Shown here: positions 38,325 through 46,409 of the stretch, piece after piece
How positions within the stretch are numbered: position 1 is the stretch's first letter
How the letters are laid out: each line of letters begins with the position of its first letter
Origin: Hufsiella ginkgonis
GTDB lineage: Bacteria > Bacteroidota > Bacteroidia > Sphingobacteriales > Sphingobacteriaceae
Direction: 5' to 3'
NCBI RefSeq assembly: GCF_009834915.1
Contig: NZ_WVHS01000003.1
Span: 372,001-436,000 of the forward strand
DNA length: 64,000 nt
Position numbers and translations under genes: made by a program
The notes under the pieces: generated by a model
The model's input: the letters and a program-made list of their open reading frames with translations, nothing else
What the model was told of the DNA's origin: nothing
Databases searched by the model: none

Positions 38325-38810
38325 CTGGTTCATGTAGTCGTCGATACCTTTAAACAATAGCTGGTCATCGCGTTTCCAGGGTTTTCCGTTCTTATAGTCC
38401 CACCAACGGTATTCGATCTCCGAGTATTCGTGGGTAACCCCGGGCATGATGGGGTTCACATAAAAATTATAGGCCTGGAAAATGCAGCTGTCATTGCGAA
38501 CCAGTATAGCGATTTCAGGTTTTACCCAAAAGTAATTGCCCGATTCGCTGGTGGTGAGCTTAAAGATAGTGCTGCCGGAGATCCTTCCCGATAGTTTACC
38601 GGCATGCTGCAGTCCTTGGTCTTTTCCTTTGAAACTCGCTTTAAACCACGACAATGCTTTTTTATAAGCATCATCCCTCGTCCCGTTTACCGGGAACGAT
38701 CTTTCGTAAAAGACGATCCCCTTTTTAATGGGCATGCGGATGATAGAGTCCTTTTGTGCGAAGGAATGTATAGCCATAAATAAGGGCAGAAAGAAAATGA
38801 GCTTTTTCAT
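38292..38810 (-). CDS. DUF4468 (TBP-like fold) secreted protein
   Basis: From the ATG at 38810 (signal peptide MKKLIFFLPLFMAIHSFAQ) this 172-residue protein has a DUF4468 domain (about 30-130: FYERSFPVNGTRDDAYKKALSWF, GRISGSTIFKL). The family is common in Bacteroidota and has no known function. It starts 22 nt after nagB, so it may be the last gene of the amino-sugar operon. Its 3' end overlaps the convergent regulator gene by 33 bp. Confidence 0.8.
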   Translation of the reverse strand: MKKLIFFLPLFMAIHSFAQKDSIIRMPIKKGIVFYERSFPVNGTRDDAYKKALSWFKASFKGKDQGLQHAGKLSGRISGSTIFKLTTSESGNYFWVKPEIAILVRNDSCIFQAYNFYVNPIMPGVTHEYSEIEYRWWDYKNGKPWKRDDQLLFKGIDDYMNQLISGLHQEIK

Positions 38811-38832
38811 TGTGATTGGTGGTTTGTTGGTC

Positions 38833-39570
38833 CTAAATCCTTCCCGCAATTCTTGATGCCGCTGCGGCATCAAGCAGGATCTCGCAATTGGGGTGCAGCT
38901 GCACCACCGAAGCGGGAATGTCTGTGGTAACAGGCCCCAGGATGGCCTGTTCGATAATTTCAGCCTTATGTACGCCCTTCGCGATCAGGATGAGTTTACG
39001 GGTGTGCATAATATTTTTTATTCCCCGTGTTAAGCCACCGAGCTCGATATGGGGCGGTACTTGCGTTTCCCTGCGCACACGCGCCTCAAAATCCGGGTCC
39101 ATGGGCGAAACCCAGGTTTCGCTTTCAAACGGTGTTCCCGGCTGGTTGATGCCGATATGACCGTTGCTGCCAATACCAAGCATTTGGAGGTCTGCGCCGC
39201 CGCGCGAAGCGAGGCGTTCTTCAAAGAGACGTGCTTCCGCTTCAAAATCATCCGAAAGCGTGGGCGGCATGATAAAGTTTTCTTCAGGGATGCCCAGCGG
39301 TCCTGCCAGTTGGTTGAGGATCATAGTGTAACAGCTCCCTGCGTAGTCCCGCGAAAGGTTGGTGAGCTCGTCGACATTAAACAAGGTGATCTTCGACACG
39401 TCGAACGGGTATTTCGCGTAGATATCCGACACGATAGCGTGCATATCAATCGTTGTCTGGCCGGTGGATAGCCCGATCACCGCATTGGGTTTTTCCAGCA
39501 TTTGGGCGATGATGCGCCAGGCAGCGGCGATATTAAATTCCTGTTCGGTAGAGGTTATAGTTATTTTCAT
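38833..39570 (-). CDS. nagB: Glucosamine-6-phosphate deaminase
   Basis: This 245-residue protein of the NagB/RpiA fold converts glucosamine-6-phosphate to fructose-6-phosphate and ammonia. Family features are AVIGLSTGQTT, the catalytic Asp in FNVDEL (D67), GIGSNGHIGINQPG with the catalytic His, and LTRGIKNIMHTRKLILIAKG. It lies in the PTS operon behind ptsH, separated by a 12-unit heptad array. It is the cytosolic exit step for the sugar phosphate made by the PTS; nagA is not present in the window. Confidence 0.94.
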   Translation of the reverse strand: MKITITSTEQEFNIAAAWRIIAQMLEKPNAVIGLSTGQTTIDMHAIVSDIYAKYPFDVSKITLFNVDELTNLSRDYAGSCYTMILNQLAGPLGIPEENFIMPPTLSDDFEAEARLFEERLASRGGADLQMLGIGSNGHIGINQPGTPFESETWVSPMDPDFEARVRRETQVPPHIELGGLTRGIKNIMHTRKLILIAKGVHKAEIIEQAILGPVTTDIPASVVQLHPNCEILLDAAAASRIAGRI

Positions 39571-39581
39571 GTTTTGGGGAA

Positions 39582-39665
39582 TCAGTTGTCAGTTGTCAGC
39601 TATCAGCTATCAGCTGTCAGCCGTCAGCTGTTAACTATCAGCCGGCAGCTATCAGCTGGCAGCAA
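39582..39665. repeat. 12-unit 7-bp-period array between nagB and ptsH
   Basis: Twelve consecutive heptamers with no slippage: TCAGTTG twice, TCAGCTA twice, then TCAGCTG, TCAGCCG, TCAGCTG, TTAACTA, TCAGCCG, GCAGCTA, TCAGCTG, GCAGCAA. The last two positions vary most. CAGCTG within units is self-complementary, so the mRNA could form many alternative hairpins inside the operon. Confidence 0.9.
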
Positions 39666-39670
39666 CAGTA

Positions 39671-39937
39671 TTACAAATTCTGCAGGTCTTCGTTGAAAAA
39701 TTTGTCGAGTTGGGTAGCGGCGAACAGTTTGTCCTCGCCGTCGATATGTACCAGGAGGATATCGCCGTGCTTGATGGCCAGCGACAGCAGCCCGATCATG
39801 CTTTGCAGCGGGATGCGTTTTTCGTTCTTGGTAACATGTATGGCCGATTTAAACTGTCGGGCAAGCCGGATCAGCGAGGTTGCGGGACGTGCATGGAGGC
39901 CGTTGGCGGCCAGGATCCTGTATTCTTTCGTGATCAT
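39671..39937 (-). CDS. ptsH: Phosphocarrier protein HPr
   Basis: This 88-residue protein has the HPr fold with phosphorylation site H15 in GLHARPAT and the regulatory-type S46 in LQSMIGLLSL. It receives phosphate from Enzyme I and passes it to EIIA. It overlaps ptsI by 4 bp. A Ser46 site suggests possible control by HPr kinase, whose gene is not in the window. Confidence 0.94.
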   Translation of the reverse strand: MITKEYRILAANGLHARPATSLIRLARQFKSAIHVTKNEKRIPLQSMIGLLSLAIKHGDILLVHIDGEDKLFAATQLDKFFNEDLQNL

Positions 39938-41652
39938 TGGCCTTCCTCCTTCAGATATCGGATGATGGTTGCGGAATTATCCATTTTCATTACGTTTTCT
40001 GTGATCTCCCGGGCCTTCGCCATGGAGTTATTTATTAGGATGTGTTTAATACCTGGAATGGCAGAGGCGCTCATGGAGAATTCCCGGAGACCCATGCCGA
40101 GCAGCAGCAGCGTGGCCATCGGGTCTGAGGCCATCTCTCCGCACATGCCCACGTGAATTTCGTGGAGATTGGCTTGTTCGATGGTGTTCCGGAGGAGGCG
40201 CAGCACCCCGGGGTTGTAAGGATCGTATACCTTTTCTACCTGCTGGTTCATACGGTCGGCGGCAACGGTGTATTGACAAAGATCGTTCGTGCCGATGCTG
40301 AAGAAATCGACCTCGCGGGCAAAAAGGTCGGCCATCACGGCTGCCGCCGGAATTTCGATCATCATCCCGATCTCGATGCCTGCGTTATAGGTGAGGTTGC
40401 TGGCTGCCAGTTCGTGTTTCGCTTTTTCGACCATCGCCTTTGCCTGGCGCAGCTCCTGCAGCGAAGAGATCATCGGGAACATGATCTTCAGGTTGCCATA
40501 GACCGAGGCCCTAAGGATCGCCTTCAGCTGGGTAATAAACAGGTCTTCGCGGTCGAGGCAGATGCGGATGGCCCGATATCCCAGGAAAGGGTTTTCTTCG
40601 GCGGGCAGCGGCAGGTAGGGAAGTTGTTTGTCTCCGCCGATATCCAGCGTGCGGATGATCAGGGTTCGGCTGGCCAGCTTTAACGCGGTTTTTTTGTAGA
40701 ACTCAAACTGCATTTCTTCCGTGGGGAATGAATCATGTCCAAGGAACAACATTTCCGTACGCAGCAGGCCGATGCCCTCGCCGCCGTTGGCCGTTACTAT
40801 TTCGAGCTCATCCGGGCCGGAGATATTCGCAAGGAGCTTCACCAGTTTTCCATCGCGGGTAACCGCCGGGATGTCTTTTAATGATTTTAACTTAAACTGG
40901 TCATTCTCGCGGGCTTTCTTCCTGTTGTACATGGCGATGGTAGCTTCATCCGGACGAATTATCACGAGCCCTTCCGAACCATCGGCTATCACCAGGTCAT
41001 CGTCGGCTACCTGCCCGGGCTCCATTACACAGCCTACAATGGCCGGGATGCCTTTAGACCGGGCGAGGATGGCGGTATGCGAGGTCTTTCCACCCATGCG
41101 TGTCACGATGGCCGATATGGTATCTGCCGTAAAGGTAAGTGCATCCGAGGGGGCGATATCCTCGGCGAACAGCACCGTATCCAGTTCAATGTGCGCCATT
41201 GATTCCGCGGTTCCCGGGCTTAATTGCCTCATCAGCCGGTTGCCGATGTCTTCGATGTCGGCCGACCGGGCACGCATATATTCGTCGTCCATTTGCCGGA
41301 ATACCTGTACCAGTGCGGCAATGGCTTCCAGCACCGCATCGTGCGCGGTCATTCGCCCCGTGCCGATCCGTTCGGTTACATCCCCCCGCAACTGGGGGTC
41401 GTTCAGCAATTCCACTTGTGTCTCCAGGATGTCGGACGCTTCGGCCGAAAGGTTGGTATTTTCGTTTCGAATGGCATTAATTTCGCGCAGGGAGCCAGTC
41501 ACCGCCTGTTCATAATTGGCCAGCTCCTGTTCAATTTCGGCATCGGTAGACAGCACTTTCCCGCGGAGCGCTGTTTTCGTTTTCCTGAGCACCCTGGCTT
41601 TGCCGATCGCAACGCCGGGTGAAACGCCTAAGCCGGTAATTTTGAGGTTCAT
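39934..41652 (-). CDS. ptsI: PTS Enzyme I (PEP-protein phosphotransferase)
   Basis: From the ATG at 41652 this is a 572-residue protein with the N-terminal HPr-binding and phosphohistidine domains (H192 in GGKTSHTAILARSKGIPAIVG) and the C-terminal PEP-binding barrel (RTEMLFLG, GTNDLCQYTVAADRMN, HVGMCGEMASDP). It takes phosphate from phosphoenolpyruvate and hands it to HPr. The start codon shares one base with the stop of the EIIC-EIID gene (TGATG), so translation is coupled. A longer start would run into that gene and is rejected. Confidence 0.95.
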   Translation of the reverse strand: MNLKITGLGVSPGVAIGKARVLRKTKTALRGKVLSTDAEIEQELANYEQAVTGSLREINAIRNENTNLSAEASDILETQVELLNDPQLRGDVTERIGTGRMTAHDAVLEAIAALVQVFRQMDDEYMRARSADIEDIGNRLMRQLSPGTAESMAHIELDTVLFAEDIAPSDALTFTADTISAIVTRMGGKTSHTAILARSKGIPAIVGCVMEPGQVADDDLVIADGSEGLVIIRPDEATIAMYNRKKARENDQFKLKSLKDIPAVTRDGKLVKLLANISGPDELEIVTANGGEGIGLLRTEMLFLGHDSFPTEEMQFEFYKKTALKLASRTLIIRTLDIGGDKQLPYLPLPAEENPFLGYRAIRICLDREDLFITQLKAILRASVYGNLKIMFPMISSLQELRQAKAMVEKAKHELAASNLTYNAGIEIGMMIEIPAAAVMADLFAREVDFFSIGTNDLCQYTVAADRMNQQVEKVYDPYNPGVLRLLRNTIEQANLHEIHVGMCGEMASDPMATLLLLGMGLREFSMSASAIPGIKHILINNSMAKAREITENVMKMDNSATIIRYLKEEGQ

Positions 41653-43232
41653 CAGCCGAAAATATTTAAGATGCTGCCAAGGAAACCAACGGCCAGTAAG
41701 CCCGGCAGCAGCCACGTGGTTTTTACGTTCTTTTTTACCAGGAAGTATACCAGGAAGGTAAGGCCCAGCGGGAGCACGCCGGGAATGACCTGGTCCAGCA
41801 CCCCCTGTACGGCGATCGGCGAACCATGTGTACCGATCGTAAGCGGCGTGGTAATAGGCATCAGCGTGGCGGGCATGGCGCCCACCACCATCATCCCCAG
41901 GATAGAGGCGCCATAAGTAAGCTTATCCAATACCTGGTTCCTGGCCATTTTCTGGAGGAACCTGGTGCCGGCGGTATACCCGATGAAAGTAAGCCGGTAC
42001 CGCAGTAAAAAATGGGGAATGTTAAAGATGAGCAGGAAGAGAATAGGGCCTAGCAGGCTGCCTTTTAATGCCAGGGAGGTGCCTACGCCGGCGGAGATCA
42101 CCTTAAGCGTGCCCCAGAAAAAGGAGTCGAAAACACCGGCGAGCGGTCCCATTAAGCCCAGTTTAACGGAGTTGATGGATTCTTCGTCAAAGCTTTTATC
42201 GCGGCTGTTCTGCTCTTCCATGGCGGCAGTAATACCCAGGATGAGCGTGGAGCCATGCGGTGCGGTATTAAAGAACTGCAGGTGCCGTTTCAGCGCTGCG
42301 GCCATGTCTTCCCGGGCGGGATATAGTTTCCGGAGCACCGGGATGATCGAAAAGGCGAAACCGGTATTTTGCCAGGTCTCAAAGTTAAAGTTCGCTTCCA
42401 GCGCCATCGACCGCAAGAAAACGCTCCTGAGCTCCCTTTTACCGATGCCTGATGGTCCGGCGGGCTCTTTTTCGGCCGTGAGGGGGTCCATGTCTTCTTC
42501 CCCGGGTTCGTCTTTGTGGGTAAGGCTGGTGATGATCAGCGCCGTAATAACGCCAAGTCCGCCGACAGCGATGAGCGGAAGTTTCAGGTAGCTTGTCATG
42601 ATAAAACCGAGGAAGAAATAAGGCGCTACATTTTTATTGAACATCAGGTTCATCAGCAAAGCGAAACCGAGCGCCGGCAGCATGTTCCCGGCTACCTGCA
42701 GTCCTGAATGTACCCAGGAGGGGACCTGGTCGAGCGCCATTTTAATCGCCTCCGAGCCCAACTGAAGGGCAAGCAGGGAGATGAAACCCATCAGCAGCGG
42801 TTTCAGTAGTCCCGAAAAAATATGCAGCCACTGGATCTTGCGGTAGTTCCCTTCTTCGGCATACCGGTTAAACCGCTTATTAAAAACGGGTCTGAACACG
42901 AACAGGCCGCTGATCAGTAATTCGGCCAGTATAGAGATTGGAACGGCCAGCGCGAGGGCTATCGCCGGTCCCTTTCCTGAAAGGATGGCAAAGGCGGTCC
43001 CGAGCACGCCGCCGGTGATCACGTCCGGCGGAATGGCCGCGCCAACCTTAATGTTTCCCATAAAAATGAGCTCGAGGGTAGCGCCGATCAGGATCCCCTG
43101 GTGAAGGTCGCCAAGAACAAGGCCTACGAGCGGCCCAAGCACCAGCGGGCGGCTGAGCAATGAAGTGCCGAGAAAATCTTCGGAGTGCCCGAACAGCACA
43201 ATGAGCGTAATAAGCAGGTAAGTGATGAACAT
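41652..43232 (-). CDS. PTS mannose/fructose/sorbose-class EIIC-EIID fusion
   Basis: This 526-residue protein joins two polypeptides that are normally separate. Residues about 1-238 are EIIC (VLGPLVGLVLGDLHQGILIGATLELIFMG, AAIPPDVITGGVLGTAFAI), 239-261 are a charged, Glu/Pro-rich linker, and 262-526 are EIID (GKRELRSVFLRSMALEANFNFETWQNTGFAFSIIPVLRKLY, FNTAPHGSTLILGITAAMEEQ, LGLMGPLAGVFDSFFWGTL). Together they form the sugar channel of a mannose-class PTS, in which EIIB phosphorylates the sugar during entry. Members of this class take glucosamine, GlcNAc, mannose or galactosamine; the substrate here is inferred from context. Confidence 0.92.
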   Translation of the reverse strand: MFITYLLITLIVLFGHSEDFLGTSLLSRPLVLGPLVGLVLGDLHQGILIGATLELIFMGNIKVGAAIPPDVITGGVLGTAFAILSGKGPAIALALAVPISILAELLISGLFVFRPVFNKRFNRYAEEGNYRKIQWLHIFSGLLKPLLMGFISLLALQLGSEAIKMALDQVPSWVHSGLQVAGNMLPALGFALLMNLMFNKNVAPYFFLGFIMTSYLKLPLIAVGGLGVITALIITSLTHKDEPGEEDMDPLTAEKEPAGPSGIGKRELRSVFLRSMALEANFNFETWQNTGFAFSIIPVLRKLYPAREDMAAALKRHLQFFNTAPHGSTLILGITAAMEEQNSRDKSFDEESINSVKLGLMGPLAGVFDSFFWGTLKVISAGVGTSLALKGSLLGPILFLLIFNIPHFLLRYRLTFIGYTAGTRFLQKMARNQVLDKLTYGASILGMMVVGAMPATLMPITTPLTIGTHGSPIAVQGVLDQVIPGVLPLGLTFLVYFLVKKNVKTTWLLPGLLAVGFLGSILNIFG

Positions 43233-43245
43233 CTTCCGGTGATTA

Positions 43246-43716
43246 TCAGATCAGGCTTTGTACGAATCGTTTTGTGTCAGACGGCACCTGCCTGATCTCC
43301 AGCTCAATCCCGTCATCTGCCAGTTGCCTGATAAGGGTAATGTCATCGTCGTTTACCGCGATGGCCTTCGAAATAAGCTTCGAGCCTTCTTTTCCGCGGA
43401 TGCCGCCAAAATTAACGGACCTGATCTCGGGCACCTGTGCCGATAGCAGTGCGGCGTCTTTAATCGAGCTTACCAGCAGCAGGATCTTTAAGGCCTTGCT
43501 TTTCTCGGAGTTAAGGAAGGTGATGCTTTCTTTTAATGATTTGATCATCAGTTGTGTGCGTGCCGGTTTGGCCAGGCCGAGCGTGAGCTTTAAAAATTCA
43601 TCGCTGGCCACTTTGTCGTTGGCTACCACCAGGCAATCGATCCCCAGGGAAGGTACCCAGGTAAATGCTACCTGGCCGTGTACCAATCGGTCGTCTATTC
43701 GTGTAAGTTTAATCAT
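43246..43716 (-). CDS. PTS mannose-class EIIB
   Basis: This 156-residue cytosolic phosphocarrier has the phosphorylation site H13 in RIDDRLVHGQVAFTW, followed by the Rossmann-like EIIB fold (CLVVANDKVASDEFLK). It takes phosphate from EIIA and transfers it to the incoming sugar. It overlaps the EIIA gene by 8 bp and lies 13 nt before the EIIC-EIID gene. Confidence 0.94.
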   Translation of the reverse strand: MIKLTRIDDRLVHGQVAFTWVPSLGIDCLVVANDKVASDEFLKLTLGLAKPARTQLMIKSLKESITFLNSEKSKALKILLLVSSIKDAALLSAQVPEIRSVNFGGIRGKEGSKLISKAIAVNDDDITLIRQLADDGIELEIRQVPSDTKRFVQSLI

Positions 43717-44131
43717 AAGTGTTTGTTGCTTGTTCCGTATTCATGAGTTTATTTACATAAACCAGTTGTTCTTTAGCGTTTGCAATGGCGTTTTCGATCA
43801 CTTCGTCCACCGGTTCTGCCGGGTCAGAAAGGATGATTTCCATTACAAGGGCGAGGTTAAAGCCCGACACCACGTGCGCCCTGCCCTGCAAAGCGTGGGT
43901 TAACACCTGGTTGGTGATGCTGCCGCCGAGCAGGTCGGTAAAAACGACCAGTTCGGCATCGGGGCTTACCTGCCCGAGCACGGCATCGAGCTCTTGTTCT
44001 ATCGTCCTGTTTTCGTCGACATAGGCTTGTATGATAAATACCTGCTCTGTGGCACCGGTGATGATATCGAGTGCCGATTTAACACCGGAAGAGAAGGTGC
44101 CGTGGGAAGCTATCAGGAATTGTCTCATCAT
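43709..44131 (-). CDS. PTS mannose-class EIIA
   Basis: This 140-residue protein of the EIIA-Man fold has active H10 in IASHGTFSSGV and the characteristic VVFTDLLGGSITNQVL segment. It relays phosphate from HPr to EIIB. Its start overlaps the stop of the copper amine oxidase gene by 4 bp, tying a cytosolic PTS component to a periplasmic oxidase. Confidence 0.93.
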   Translation of the reverse strand: MMRQFLIASHGTFSSGVKSALDIITGATEQVFIIQAYVDENRTIEQELDAVLGQVSPDAELVVFTDLLGGSITNQVLTHALQGRAHVVSGFNLALVMEIILSDPAEPVDEVIENAIANAKEQLVYVNKLMNTEQATNTYD

Positions 44132-46173
44132 TTTTTGGGTTGAATTTTTGCGGCTGGCATACCAGCTACCGGGTTGGACGACATAAATCCGTTTGGCATC
44201 AGGTTAATGGCTACGGTATGCTGGTTCATGATCGGCCACTCTTCGGTGCGCACTACATGGGTAACGCCTGTAACATACCACACCACCACGTCGGTATTAT
44301 CGATGCTGCGGTTTTTGGCGGTCCACGCCGGCAGCCCTTGTCCTTTTTGATTACTGGCCGGGTAGTCTCCCGCGGGATAGAATTCGTCGGGGTTATAAGG
44401 GGTGGCCCAGAAATGGTGCCATAGTACTTCGGTGCGGTTAAACAGCGAGGATGTTTTATCGGCCAGCGGAGTAGCTCCCGATGCCGGCATTAACATGTAG
44501 GAGGCATTATTGCCGAATTTATTTTTTACCGTGGGATTGCTCACCATCCAACTCCGGTTAGTGGCCGTATTTACGTCGCGCTGGGCATCTTTCTCTTTCA
44601 CGAACAGGGTCATTTTCGACACCAGGCTGTTGCCGAGCGGGTTGTTCGGGCCTTTCGGTACCTGGATGGTGTTCATCTCGCCTACGTTATTGGTCTGCCC
44701 GTCTACGTCCAGGTCGAAACGGTATACAAACCAGTGCTGGTGATTGGTCGCCTCGATATGCGGTCCCACGATGGTGCCGTACTGACTTCCCTGGTAAGGG
44801 ATGGTTTCGTCGGCCGTGGCAGGGTCCATGGCATTCATCGGCATGTTTTTCATATCGCCCATGTCGTTAGAAACGCGGGCCACGGTGCGGATATGGGGGA
44901 TGCCGTTCAGTTCGGTTTCCACGGTAATGTTGCCATCTTCCTTAAAGATCCATTTAAAGCCGTAGTCGTAGTTACCGGCCGTTACATAATATTTGATGGC
45001 CAGGTTGGTCGCCCTGCGCGAATAGTTTTCGTGCCGCCAGAGAATACCGCCATACTCCTCGAATACGGCGACGGAATTGTCGGATTTTATCGGGGAGCCG
45101 AATTCATCGTGCAGGGTTGCGGGCAGGTACGATGAATTCTCAGGGGCATCGGCGCCGATGGTGAGCGGACGTGCCTGGTCCTGGAAGAGGCGGTAAACCC
45201 CCACATCGAAATAATTGTTCACGGCATTTAAAAGATCCGGCGACCCGTAATTGACGATCATTTCGGCGAGCGAGCCGCGGTACATGATATAGCGCCATTT
45301 TTTCTGGGTATTGTCAAAGTACTGTACCTCCGAGATCACCAGTCCTTCGCGATTGTGAATACCAAACCGGAATTTCCAGAACGGGGAGATCACCTGGTTA
45401 CCCTCGATGCGGTAATTGGTTCCTTCGGGCTGGGTGATCACTACCGGTTTAGGCGCCGTGAGATCGGGTTTTAAGGTCTTTCCGTCGAAGTAGCTGATGG
45501 CCAGCCGTTCTGAATAGCCCTTACCCATGTCGATTACTTTCAGCACTTTTTTATCGGTAAGGTCGAGATAAGCGTAAATACCGGGGATAGGATTTTCGCT
45601 GTATTTCTTGTTCTTGTACTCCGGTGAAACGATCCGTTCACGATGACCGATGGGAGATAAGCCCACATCGGCCGCAAAATTCCCGCGGTGCGAACGAACG
45701 GAATCGGGATCGATACCTCTTTTGCGGAGCGCCGCGTTCCATTCCTTGTTGCCGTAAATGACCTGGGAAACCAGGATAGAATCCTGCCTGAACTTCCCGA
45801 CAGGTTGTTTGCCGGGCACGATCTCGTACGACAGCATTTTGGCCTCCCGCAGGTCGACCACCGTTTTGGCCATCGTGTTACTGGCATAGTCGTAAAGCAA
45901 AGCATATCCTTCGCGCCGGTAGGTTTGCCCTGGTTTCCAGGCGAGCACCTCTTGTTTAGGCGGTTCTTTCAGGTTGATGATGCTAAACAGGCTCAGGCTA
46001 TCATTACGAACTTTGCCGGCTTTGAGGAGCACCTGCCTCATCAGCCTGATCTCGGTAGAATCCAGCGGATCGAGCGGATGTTTGTATTGCATGGTGGTGC
46101 GCTGCTGGGCATCGGCGCGGTTGAAGAGGGAAAGGACCAGCGTGAAACAGAAAAGAGGTAAGGTTTTCTTCAT
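44128..46173 (-). CDS. Copper amine oxidase (primary-amine oxidase), secreted
   Basis: This 681-residue protein has a signal peptide (MKKTLPLFCFTLVLSLFNRADA), an N-terminal region with the N2/N3-like domains and the catalytic beta-sandwich. Key residues fit the family: catalytic base D323 in YFDVGVY, topaquinone precursor Y402 in TAGNYD, and copper ligands H478 and H480 (NHQHW) with H652 (MNQHTVAINL). Such enzymes oxidise RCH2NH2 to an aldehyde with release of ammonia and H2O2 in the periplasm. All catalytic residues are present, so activity is likely. The gene is in one transcription unit with a PTS, and its stop overlaps EIIA by 4 bp. The true substrate is not known. Confidence 0.93.
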   Translation of the reverse strand: MKKTLPLFCFTLVLSLFNRADAQQRTTMQYKHPLDPLDSTEIRLMRQVLLKAGKVRNDSLSLFSIINLKEPPKQEVLAWKPGQTYRREGYALLYDYASNTMAKTVVDLREAKMLSYEIVPGKQPVGKFRQDSILVSQVIYGNKEWNAALRKRGIDPDSVRSHRGNFAADVGLSPIGHRERIVSPEYKNKKYSENPIPGIYAYLDLTDKKVLKVIDMGKGYSERLAISYFDGKTLKPDLTAPKPVVITQPEGTNYRIEGNQVISPFWKFRFGIHNREGLVISEVQYFDNTQKKWRYIMYRGSLAEMIVNYGSPDLLNAVNNYFDVGVYRLFQDQARPLTIGADAPENSSYLPATLHDEFGSPIKSDNSVAVFEEYGGILWRHENYSRRATNLAIKYYVTAGNYDYGFKWIFKEDGNITVETELNGIPHIRTVARVSNDMGDMKNMPMNAMDPATADETIPYQGSQYGTIVGPHIEATNHQHWFVYRFDLDVDGQTNNVGEMNTIQVPKGPNNPLGNSLVSKMTLFVKEKDAQRDVNTATNRSWMVSNPTVKNKFGNNASYMLMPASGATPLADKTSSLFNRTEVLWHHFWATPYNPDEFYPAGDYPASNQKGQGLPAWTAKNRSIDNTDVVVWYVTGVTHVVRTEEWPIMNQHTVAINLMPNGFMSSNPVAGMPAAKIQPKK

Positions 46174-46185
46174 GGTGCTATCTGA

Positions 46186-46398
46186 TTAATTACGGATCGG
46201 CTCATACAACCGCCTGACCAGGCGATTATTAAAAATTGTCCTTCTCATTTCCGCCGGATCGGTCGTGCCTTGCCGAGCATAAACGATCTTGCCTCCGGGT
46301 TCTCCGGTCGAAAGCGTTTTAACGTCCTGTGAAAACGGTAAGGTGCTCCGGCATAGCAGCAACGCGGTAATGATAAATGTCCTGGTAAGATCTTTCAT
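46186..46398 (-). CDS. Small secreted protein of unknown function
   Basis: From the ATG at 46398 this is a 70-residue protein with a signal peptide (MKDLTRTFIITALLLCRSTLPFS) and a mature part of about 46 residues rich in Arg (MRRTIFNNRLVRRLYEPIRN). No homologue is recognised. It starts 11 nt after the second GH9 gene and ends 12 nt before the amine oxidase, so it belongs to the operon. A longer in-frame start (46470) would overlap the GH9 gene. Confidence 0.55.
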   Translation of the reverse strand: MKDLTRTFIITALLLCRSTLPFSQDVKTLSTGEPGGKIVYARQGTTDPAEMRRTIFNNRLVRRLYEPIRN

Positions 46399-46409
46399 AT
46401 ACTGCCTGT

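Noticed and set aside
39582-39665. CRISPR-like array
   Set aside because: Units are 7 bp and contiguous with no spacers, and no cas genes are present.
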